This document shows positions 36,240 through 43,922 of a stretch of 64,000 nt of DNA, piece after piece; the first letter of the stretch is position 1, and each line of letters opens with the position of its first letter. The notes beneath the pieces were generated by a model. The model was given only the letters and a program-made list of their open reading frames with translations. It searched no databases and was not told the DNA's origin. The position numbers and the translations under genes were made by a program. The stretch covers positions 1 through 64,000 of the forward strand of contig DRGL01000075.1 of the NCBI GenBank assembly GCA_011050085.1, given 5' to 3'. The stretch is from Pricia antarctica (GTDB taxonomy: Bacteria > Bacteroidota > Bacteroidia > Flavobacteriales > Flavobacteriaceae).

Positions 36240-37310
36240 ATGGCTAAAATCTATCTTTTTTTCATCATAGGTATTGTTGCAATCGGGTCGGCGCAAGAGG
36301 ATATCCTTTTGAAAAATTATGACCCGGTATCCATTTACAACATCCCGAAAACACATATTGAAAAAGCGAAATTTCCTGTTATCGATATGCATTCCCATGC
36401 CTTTGCCAATACTTCCGAAGAGGTTGCGGAATGGGTGGCCACGATGGATGCGAAGGGTATTGAAAAAACGATAATTCTGAGTTCCGCAACCGGAAAAGCC
36501 TTTGATAGCATCTATGATAGATATAGTAAGTATGCGGACCGTTTTGACATTTGGTGCGGAATCGACCTGAGCGGTCACAACGAAAAAGGATGGTCTACGA
36601 AGGCGGTCAAAGAATTAGAGCGCTGTTTTAAGAAAGGGGCTAAAGGAGTGGGGGAGGTAACCGATAAAGGAAATGGATTACAGAATTCACTTTCGGCCCC
36701 CGCAGAAGGTATGCATTTTACCGATGACCGGATGAAGCCTCTTCTAAAAAGATTAGGCGAATTGGGTCTCCCTATAAATATCCATGTTGCCGAACCCTAT
36801 TGGATGTATTTGCCTGCGGACATCCATAACGACGGGATGATGAACGCCAAAAACTGGAAAATCGATACTGAAAAAGAGGGTATATGGCTGCATGAAAAGT
36901 TGATCAATTCTTTGGCGACCATTGCTGAAAACAATCCGAAAACTACAATCATAGCTTGTCATTTTGCGAATTGCGGATATGATTTGGAAATTCTGGGAAA
37001 ACTTCTGGACGACAATAAAAATCTATATGCCGACATTTCTGCACGTTACGCCGAGGTGGCTCCCGTACCTAAGCGAACAAGGGCATTTTACGAAAAATAC
37101 CAAGACCGGCTATTGTACGGTACAGATATGGGATTCGAGAAAAGTATGTATGAAATCACGTTTCGTATGCTAGAAAGCGAAGATGAACATTTCTATGAAA
37201 GCGAACTTTTCGGTTACCACTGGCCCTTGAACGGTCTAGGATTGTCGGATACGATATTGAACAAAGTGTATCATGAAAACGCAAATAAAATAGTAAATGC
37301 CTCAAACTAA
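36240..37310 (+). CDS. Secreted amidohydrolase-2-type metal-dependent hydrolase
   Basis: A 356-residue protein with a Sec signal peptide (residues 1-19, cut near GSAQ). The body is an amidohydrolase-2 TIM barrel. FPVIDMHSHAF (about residue 46) is the strand-1 H-x-H metal motif, INIHVAEPYW (about 182) a second histidine, IIACHFANC (about 238) a third, and LLYGTDMGF (about 293) the conserved aspartate. Relatives hydrolyse lactones or decarboxylate aromatic and sugar acids. Being exported, it cannot be the cytosolic N-acetylgalactosamine-6-phosphate deacetylase that the pathway would need. It may act on a lactone or acyl group of the polymer. Its stop lies 14 nt inside the next gene. Confidence 0.85.
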   Translation: MAKIYLFFIIGIVAIGSAQEDILLKNYDPVSIYNIPKTHIEKAKFPVIDMHSHAFANTSEEVAEWVATMDAKGIEKTIILSSATGKAFDSIYDRYSKYADRFDIWCGIDLSGHNEKGWSTKAVKELERCFKKGAKGVGEVTDKGNGLQNSLSAPAEGMHFTDDRMKPLLKRLGELGLPINIHVAEPYWMYLPADIHNDGMMNAKNWKIDTEKEGIWLHEKLINSLATIAENNPKTTIIACHFANCGYDLEILGKLLDDNKNLYADISARYAEVAPVPKRTRAFYEKYQDRLLYGTDMGFEKSMYEITFRMLESEDEHFYESELFGYHWPLNGLGLSDTILNKVYHENANKIVNASN

Positions 37311-39348
37311 GTATTTCCTTGCCGCCCTTTTATTCAGTGTATTCTCGGGTTTTGCACAGACCACAACTATCGAAAATGGAAACCTAAAGATGGAGGTCGA
37401 CGGTATGATGCAAGTGAAAATTACATCCACTTTTAAAGATGCAAAGCCATTGATGGATGCATTTGTAGCCTCCGAAAAATTGGTGATGCCCTTATCCGAG
37501 ATATCCGAATTTAAAGTAACGAACGTATCCGAGGCTGATATCGTAGGAAATGTAAAAGGAAAACAATGGGAAATCTCGGGGGAGTACCAAAACAAGGGTA
37601 TCTATATAGCGAAAAAACTTATCGTTAAAAAGTATGATAGTTTCCCTGACCTACTGTCCACCCAAGTTTCTTACGAGAACAAATCCGAGAAGGGTATTTT
37701 TATTGAAAAATGGGTAAACAATGATTATAAAATCCTTTCCCAAGGCGACGAACCTCCGTTTTGGGCCTTTCAGGGAAGTTCTACGGATGCCCGTGAAGAT
37801 TGGATCAAACCTTTGACCAAAGCGTATTTCCAAAAAAACTATATGGGCCAGAATATGACAGATTATGGCGGTGGAATACCCGTAACGGATCTGTGGCGAA
37901 AGGATGTAGGGATAGCTGTCGGACATTTGGCCATGGTGCCAAAACTTGTGTCTTTACCTACTGAAGTCGATTCTACGGGTTCTTACGGAGAAATTAGTGT
38001 TGAAAAGCAATTTGATGAAAGAACGATTTTCAAGGCACAGGATACGTTGACAACGGAAGAAACCTTTGTTATGCTGCATAAAGGGGATTACTATAATGCC
38101 CTTACGGCATATTCAAATCTTATGCAGGCGAAAGGTATCGAAATGCCGAAGACGGAAGATGCCGCTTTTGAGTCCATTTGGTGCGCCTGGGGTTACGAAC
38201 GAAATTTTACGGCCGACGAAATTCTCGGTACGCTACCTAAAGTTAAGGAACTTGGAATCAAATGGGCGGTACTTGATGACGGCTTCCAAATTGCAGAGGG
38301 AAATTGGAACGCGGACCCCAAAAAGTTTCCCCGAGGCAATATCGAGATTACGGAAATGGTAGATAAAATTCATGACGAAGGTCTGAAGGCAAAAGTCTGG
38401 TGGACCCCTTTGGCGGCTGATCCCGGAAGTAAGGCTTTGGTTGAAAATCCTGATATGCGTATTTTTCAGAAAGATGGTTCTCCCGAGTATATTACGTGGT
38501 GGGATGCCTATTATCTATCTCCCGCCAATCCAAAAACCTATCAGCACACCAAAGAAATTATAGACCTCTTCATGAACGAATATGGCTTCGACGCCCTTAA
38601 AATGGATGGGCAGCATATGAATGGTGTGCTTCCGGATTACAACCCCGATTTAGGGTTGGAGCATCCCGAGGAATCAGTCGAAAAGCTTCCTGAATTTTTC
38701 CAAATGATTTATGACGAATCGCGAAAGATTAAGCCCCATGCTGTTATCGAGAATTGTCCGTGTGGTACGTGTATGTCCTATTTCAATATGGCATCAATGA
38801 ATCAAGCCGTTTCTTCCGATCCGTTGTCGAGTTGGCAAATACGTCATAAGGGGAAGACCTATAAGGCTTTAATTCCGCAAACAGCATATTACGGAGATCA
38901 TGTGGAGCTCAGTGACAATGGTAATGATTTTGCGAGTTCTTTTGGTATTGGAGCAGTTTTGGGAACAAAATTTACTTGGCCGAAAGACAATCCCGATGCC
39001 TCAGATTCGTTTTTACTGACTCCGGAAAAGGAAAAAGTGTGGAAAAAATGGTTTTCAATGTATAATGAGAAAATGTTATCGAAGGAAGCCTATTTAGGAG
39101 GTTTATATGATATAGGATATGACAAACCGGAAACTCATGTGATTGAAAAGGAGGATACTTTGTACTATGCGTTTTATGCGGATGATTTTAATGGCTCGAT
39201 TTCCTTGAGAGGTTTGAATACTGATAAAAGGTACACGGTTACTGATTATTTCAACAACATAAAAATGGGGAAAGTTTCGGGAAAGGATGCAACTATTGAA
39301 GTCGCTTTCAAACAGTTTTTATTACTCGAGGTTACACCCACCCGGTAA
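37297..39348 (+). CDS. GH36-like (clan D) alpha-galactosidase family glycosidase
   Basis: A 683-residue secreted protein (signal peptide about 1-20, cut near GFAQ). An N-terminal beta-supersandwich precedes a TIM barrel of the melibiase type. IKWAVLDDGFQIAEGNWN (about 323-340) is the substrate-contact strand, FDALKMDG places Asp437 as candidate nucleophile, and SSDPLSSWQ places Asp508 as candidate acid/base. ENCPCGTC (about 488) replaces the usual glycine-rich cysteine loop and suggests a disulfide or metal site. A C-terminal beta-sandwich follows. GH36 enzymes release alpha-linked galactose or N-acetylgalactosamine, which suits the neighbouring catabolic genes. It overlaps the amidohydrolase gene by 14 bases. 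GH27 or GH31-related activity is not excluded. Confidence 0.85.
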   Translation: MPQTKYFLAALLFSVFSGFAQTTTIENGNLKMEVDGMMQVKITSTFKDAKPLMDAFVASEKLVMPLSEISEFKVTNVSEADIVGNVKGKQWEISGEYQNKGIYIAKKLIVKKYDSFPDLLSTQVSYENKSEKGIFIEKWVNNDYKILSQGDEPPFWAFQGSSTDAREDWIKPLTKAYFQKNYMGQNMTDYGGGIPVTDLWRKDVGIAVGHLAMVPKLVSLPTEVDSTGSYGEISVEKQFDERTIFKAQDTLTTEETFVMLHKGDYYNALTAYSNLMQAKGIEMPKTEDAAFESIWCAWGYERNFTADEILGTLPKVKELGIKWAVLDDGFQIAEGNWNADPKKFPRGNIEITEMVDKIHDEGLKAKVWWTPLAADPGSKALVENPDMRIFQKDGSPEYITWWDAYYLSPANPKTYQHTKEIIDLFMNEYGFDALKMDGQHMNGVLPDYNPDLGLEHPEESVEKLPEFFQMIYDESRKIKPHAVIENCPCGTCMSYFNMASMNQAVSSDPLSSWQIRHKGKTYKALIPQTAYYGDHVELSDNGNDFASSFGIGAVLGTKFTWPKDNPDASDSFLLTPEKEKVWKKWFSMYNEKMLSKEAYLGGLYDIGYDKPETHVIEKEDTLYYAFYADDFNGSISLRGLNTDKRYTVTDYFNNIKMGKVSGKDATIEVAFKQFLLLEVTPTR

Positions 39349-39394
39349 TAGTAGCGGTGATACTTAGAAGGTAAAGAGTAAGTTTTTATATTAG

Positions 39395-39421
39395 GAGTGA
39401 AAGACTTAAATCACTTTTTTG
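39395..39421 (+). terminator. Weak terminator-like hairpin after the GH36-like gene
   Basis: AGTGA (39396-39400) and TCACT (39411-39415) form a 5-bp stem with a 10-nt loop, followed by six T residues. The stem is short, but the position between two convergent genes fits transcript termination for the plus-strand operon. Confidence 0.35.
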
Positions 39422-39481
39422 TAAGTAAAAGAGGATTGATTCGAGGGTAAAATTTGGTAACGGCCAATGCTCTTATTTAAA

Positions 39482-40408
39482 TCAAACGGATGATGCAGTC
39501 GATGAAACTGTTGCTTTTCGAAAAAGCCTTTCAACATCCGATGCCTTCAGCATACCTAAATCTTCGTTCAAGCAATTGGCCGCTCCGCAAGCGACGCCGT
39601 ATTTGGCAATATCTTCTAGAGAGAGTCCATTGTAGATACCATACGTAATTCCGGCGGTTAGGCAATCCCCGCTTCCTACAGTACTAAACACTTTATCGAT
39701 AACAACATTGGCGTGGAGCATTTTGTTGTTTGCGTATAGATGCAAGCCTTCTTTTCCTTTGGTCAATGCGATTAAGGAAACCTTATCCCTAAGGTAATCG
39801 AAAACCTTTACATCGCTATTTGCTCCGAAAGCTTCCATAGCCTCGTGTTCATTAATATGTAATCCGTAAAACGGTGTTTTCAAAGCATTTTTGAGTTGAA
39901 TGCCCGAACAATCCAAAATGGCCCGTTTGTCATATGTAGTGCAGATTTTTAGGAGTTGTAAATAGGCATCTTCCGGAGCACCTTTTGGCCATGAGCCCGA
40001 CATACAGATAATGTCATGTTTTGGTACTTGTTTGGTAAATTTTTTCAGGAATTTCTCCCAATCCCCTTCGCGCATCTCGGGACCGGGTTCCAAAATTTCT
40101 GTGTTGTCAAAGGCTTCATCTTGAGATCGAAATGTATAGCATTTTCGATTGTTTCCCTTTAAAGGGATTCCCAACGGACGAATACCGGCTTTAGTTACCT
40201 CATTTTTAATCCATTCTCCGTTATTTCCGGCCCAGTTACCAAATAACGACACTTCCATATCCATATTTTTCAGGGCAAAAGCGACGTGGGTACCTTTACC
40301 ACCGGGATACTCCCTTAATTTTTCAATACGGTTGGTTCCGCCGTAGTTAAATGTATTTAACCAGGCGTATGTATCTATGGATGGGTTGGGACAAATACAA
40401 AGTATCAT
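39482..40408 (-). CDS. PfkB-family hexose-phosphate kinase (LacC/FruK type)
   Basis: A 308-residue kinase of the 1-phosphofructokinase/tagatose-6-phosphate kinase branch. The start LCICPNPSIDTYAWL, the YPGGKGTHVAFALKNM motif (about residue 33) and the C-terminal TVGSGDCLTAGI with the catalytic aspartate are diagnostic of that branch rather than of ribokinases. Tagatose-6-phosphate to tagatose-1,6-bisphosphate would connect AgaS to the class II aldolase. It is monocistronic and convergent with the GH36 operon. Fructose-1-phosphate kinase is the main alternative, but no fructose phosphotransferase gene is present here. Confidence 0.88.
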   Translation of the reverse strand: MILCICPNPSIDTYAWLNTFNYGGTNRIEKLREYPGGKGTHVAFALKNMDMEVSLFGNWAGNNGEWIKNEVTKAGIRPLGIPLKGNNRKCYTFRSQDEAFDNTEILEPGPEMREGDWEKFLKKFTKQVPKHDIICMSGSWPKGAPEDAYLQLLKICTTYDKRAILDCSGIQLKNALKTPFYGLHINEHEAMEAFGANSDVKVFDYLRDKVSLIALTKGKEGLHLYANNKMLHANVVIDKVFSTVGSGDCLTAGITYGIYNGLSLEDIAKYGVACGAANCLNEDLGMLKASDVERLFRKATVSSTASSV

Positions 40409-40922
40409 AATAGGTACATTTAAAATAAACCTTGTTATAGTACAGGTTTACGTTCAATTTAAGAGGAAAACATCAATTAGAAAGTAAAAATAAGAAATTT
40501 ATGTTTCAAAAGGTTATTTTATGGAGGCTATAAAGTGGTGATACAGTTTACCATCGTTACTGATTCCCTTCTAGTTGACTTTCAAAGCTAGTATCAGTAT
40601 TCTTAATTTTTATATGAAATACCCTTCTCTTTTATATTGCCATTTGTTACGATTTTATGTTTAGGAATTACATTAAATGGCTTGATACTATTTAAGTACT
40701 AAAGGTTATTTCTAAAAGGTATAGAAGGTAAACATGGCAAAAGTTAGATTAAAATCTAACTTCGAAATATTAGATTATTGGTAATTAGAAATTTCAAAAT
40801 AAGCGACTGCCGATGCACAAATTGTTTAAAAGCGCCTAAGACTCATACAAACCAAAATAAATATCTTGTACATTTTTTATGTATACTTTAGGCGTAAAGC
40901 ACTTTCATTATAAATCCTACTT
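40409..40922. other. AT-rich intergenic region upstream of the sulfatase remnant
   Basis: I see no coding sequence; all frames are broken by frequent stops. It occupies the place where the missing N-terminal half of the sulfatase would be expected, so it may mark the site of an old deletion or replacement. Confidence 0.5.
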
Positions 40923-41834
40923 CATGAAAAAGGAGGTACCCACTGGAGCGAGGTTGTTCGTAACGACGCCCTGTCCTTTATTGAAACCGCTAAGAAAAAA
41001 GAAAATCCGTTTTTTATGTACCTGGCCTTTAATGCCACCCATGACCCAAGGCAAGCGCCACAGCGTTTTTTAGATATGTATCCTTTGGACAGCATAAAAG
41101 TCCCGGAGAATTTTTTGCCAGAATATCCTTTTAAAGATGATATCGGCAATAACCCTGCTCTTCGCGATGAAGCCCTCGCCCCTTTTCCCAGAACCGAATA
41201 TGCGGTGAAGGTACACCGGAGAGAATATTATGCCCTATTAAGTCATATGGATGAGCAGATCGGAATTATATTGAATGCTTTGGAAGCGAGTGGAAAAATG
41301 GATAATACCTATATCTTTTTCAGTGCTGATCATGGTTTATCGGTCGGCCATCACGGGCTAATCGGAAAACAGAGCCTATTCGACCACAGCGTTCGCGTTC
41401 CGATGATGGTACTTGGGCCTAACATTCCGAAAGGTCAGCGGTTGGAACAAGAGGTGTATGTACAGGATATTATGGCGACCAGCCTTGAGCTGGCGCATAT
41501 CGATAAACCCGATTATGTGCAGTTCCATAGTTTTTTGGATATCGCTCAGGGCGAACGGCAGAAAAGCCATTACCCCGAAATTTATGGCGCGTATACGAAT
41601 ACGCAACGAATGATCAGAAAAGACGGTTTCAAGCTTCTGGTCTATCCGAATATTGATAAAGTACTATTATTTGACATGAATGACGACCCCAATGAAATGG
41701 AGGATTTGGCAGATATTCCTGAATATCGGGATAAAGTAAAAATCTTATTTAAAAATCTTATCGAACTGCAGAAAACAATGAACGATACATTGGATTTACA
41801 GTCCATATATTATAAAACATTTAGTGAGTCCTAA
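40923..41834 (+). pseudogene. 5'-truncated sulfatase (catalytic N-terminus missing)
   Basis: The frame shows sulfatase homology from HEKGGTHWSEVVRNDALSFI, upstream of the only usable ATG (41016), and is closed by a TAA at 40911. The retained part includes PFFMYLAFNATHDPRQAP, metal-site sequence FFSADHGLSVGHHGLIGKQSLFDHSVRVP (given here only to locate it, about residues 100-128 from the ATG, key residues D-H-G-L and H-G-L-I-G-K) and the complete C-terminal domain. The region with the formylglycine motif C-x-P-S-R and the first metal aspartates, normally about 180 residues, is absent, so it cannot be an active sulfatase. The intact part is close in style to iduronate/choline-sulfatase-like S1 families. 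The gene probably decayed recently, because no internal frameshift is seen. Confidence 0.8.
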
Positions 41835-42021
41835 ATCTAGATAAGTTTGTTTCCGGGTATGATTTTTTCGTAGTGTTTACAAGCTTTTCGGATTAGTAAC
41901 TCAGAAAAATGGAAGAATTAGGTCTTATAAGAAACATACTTTCAATTCCGATAGACAGATGTATCGCTAGGAACGGCACGGAGATTAAGGACTTCTTTTG
42001 GCTAACGGATGATTATAATGC

Positions 42022-43611
42022 CTAACAATTTTTGAAGGATATCACCTTCCCTTTTTCTTGGTTATTAGCCAAGTTAGCCTCTATTTTTTTCGCCGTTTTA
42101 GTAATCGCCAGGCCACCGAGACCTGTACAACGTAACGTATGGGGAATGGCATCTCCAACGCGTTTCATAGTTTCTATCACCTCATCCAGGGGAATTACTT
42201 GGTCATAATCGGAAAGGGCCATGTTGGCAGATGAAATTGCTGTAGAGGCGGCCATAACGTTGCGATTCAAACAGGGCGCTTCTACCCGATCGGCAATGGT
42301 ATCGCAAATCAATCCCAATGAACTTTGTAGGGCCATGGAGGCTGCGGCCATGGCTTGATATAAGGTTCCATCTTGTAGTACTACCACACCAGCAGCAGCC
42401 ATACCCGATGCCGAGCCACATTCGCCCATGCATCCACCGACTTCTGCGGAAAAAGTGGCATGTTCCGTAATGAAAACACCGATGAGTCCCGCCGCGAGCA
42501 TCGCCCTTACAATACTTTCCTTCGGCATATCTAAAACTTTCGCCGTTCCGATTAAGGTACCCGGCAAAGCACCGCAAGAGCCCGCGGTGGGGGCGGCGAC
42601 GATGACACCCATAGAACTTTTAACTTCCATCATGGCGGAAGTAAAGAGTACTGCGGTATTGAGAACGTCACCGGGAATTAGCTTATTTTGTTGCATCTTC
42701 TTTTTGAATAGTAGCGATTGGCTACCTAATATCCGGTCTTTATAATGCGTGCCTTTTAAACCCTTTTCGATAGAGGCTTGCATGATATCGACGATAGATT
42801 CCATTCGGTCCACTACCTCTTGTTCTGAAATATCGCCCCTAATACTTTCATAGGTAATCGCAAGTTGGCAAAGGTCTAAGTGCCTGGTTGCATTGTATTC
42901 CAACATTTCGGCTACAGTGATAAAGGGTACCTCAAGGTTTTTTCGGGATGTAATCGGGAGAATTGGGTATATATGCCTAATAGATTGGACATTTTCTAGA
43001 CTATGAATTTCGTCCTGTAGTGGTTGCTGTTCTGCTTGTATGGACTGTACCGAGATAAATTCATGCTTTGCCTTATGATGTGCCGTTTCGCCCAGATTTA
43101 GTTTTTTAATGGAGTTAACCGTTTCGGTTGCTGAAGATTTTACATAAAGCAGCGTAATGTAAAAGTCGCCCAACATCGAAACAGGGGATTCATCAATTTC
43201 AATAATTTCGATCATTCCACCACCGGTCGAAAGTGCTATAACCTGATGGGTTTCCTTCTCATTTTTAAGGGTGATTTTATACGTATTGGGATGGGTGGCA
43301 CCGATATCATGTATGTCGATTTTTATAGAAATTCGGGCTTCCTGAATGTGCGTTCGATAGTCTTTGAGACGTTCATCGTCAGCTTCCCATCCGAGCAGAC
43401 CGCCGAAAAGACCCATATCCGATCCTTGGCCTGAATGCGTGGTAGCTAAAGAACCCTTAGGGTCGAATTCAATATATACTTCTTGAATATCCCCATCCAT
43501 AAGGTCTCTGCAAAATCTGCCTATCCGAAGGGCAGCGGCACAATGTGAACTGGATGGCCCTCGCATTACAGGACCGATAACATCATTAAAAATACTGGGG
43601 TAGGATTTCAT
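42022..43611 (-). CDS. sdaA: L-serine ammonia-lyase (iron-sulfur, single chain)
   Basis: A 529-residue cytosolic enzyme that deaminates L-serine to pyruvate. The N-terminal beta domain opens with FNDVIGPVMRGPSSSHCAAALRIG and contains TTHSGQGSDMGLFGGLLGW. The C-terminal alpha domain has PTAGSCGALPG, GGCMGECGSASGMAAAG and APCLNRN, which supply the cysteines for the [4Fe-4S] cluster. Both domains in one chain match the SdaA/TdcG type, slightly longer than the roughly 455 residues of E. coli because of a longer inter-domain region. I chose the ATG at 43611 over a TTG two codons upstream. It stands alone on the minus strand between the sulfatase remnant and DPP IV. Confidence 0.95.
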   Translation of the reverse strand: MKSYPSIFNDVIGPVMRGPSSSHCAAALRIGRFCRDLMDGDIQEVYIEFDPKGSLATTHSGQGSDMGLFGGLLGWEADDERLKDYRTHIQEARISIKIDIHDIGATHPNTYKITLKNEKETHQVIALSTGGGMIEIIEIDESPVSMLGDFYITLLYVKSSATETVNSIKKLNLGETAHHKAKHEFISVQSIQAEQQPLQDEIHSLENVQSIRHIYPILPITSRKNLEVPFITVAEMLEYNATRHLDLCQLAITYESIRGDISEQEVVDRMESIVDIMQASIEKGLKGTHYKDRILGSQSLLFKKKMQQNKLIPGDVLNTAVLFTSAMMEVKSSMGVIVAAPTAGSCGALPGTLIGTAKVLDMPKESIVRAMLAAGLIGVFITEHATFSAEVGGCMGECGSASGMAAAGVVVLQDGTLYQAMAAASMALQSSLGLICDTIADRVEAPCLNRNVMAASTAISSANMALSDYDQVIPLDEVIETMKRVGDAIPHTLRCTGLGGLAITKTAKKIEANLANNQEKGKVISFKNC

Positions 43612-43922
43612 GGACAAATGGAGTTAGTTTATTGGCTATACTTTTTGCATTGGTGAGCGCTCTCATCCTAATTTTTGAATCAACATATCTCCTACTATTT
43701 CAAAATCCAGCTCAAAGGCTTAGCGTTTCGGCCCAAGATTATTGGATTTTCAGGTTTGTAGAATTGCAAAGGTTCTATTCGCTTCGACTAAAGCTACTAC
43801 TTTTTTTGTAATTTGATCTTTAGATTACAAAGGGGTCAATTCTATTTATGCGCTTAGATAAATGGCGTTTTAATATAACTATTCTACCAAATACTTCCCG
43901 TAGCGATAACATTTAATACCAT
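43612..43922. other. Intergenic region between divergent sdaA and DPP IV genes
   Basis: No gene is seen. A weak AT-only hairpin (TTTGTAAT 43805-43812 with ATTACAAA 43824-43831) could be regulatory, but there is no GC-rich stem. The region should contain both promoters; I could not place a convincing TTTG/TAnnTTTG pair. Confidence 0.4.

Noticed and set aside
41909-42025. A 38-codon plus-strand frame starting MEELGLIRNILSIPIDRC, between the sulfatase remnant and sdaA
   Set aside because: No ribosome binding site, overlaps the end of sdaA on the other strand, and resembles no family I know; too short to support as a gene.
42203-42577. A minus-strand frame inside sdaA rich in Cys and Arg
   Set aside because: Alternative frame of the serine ammonia-lyase gene, which carries all cluster cysteines in its own frame.
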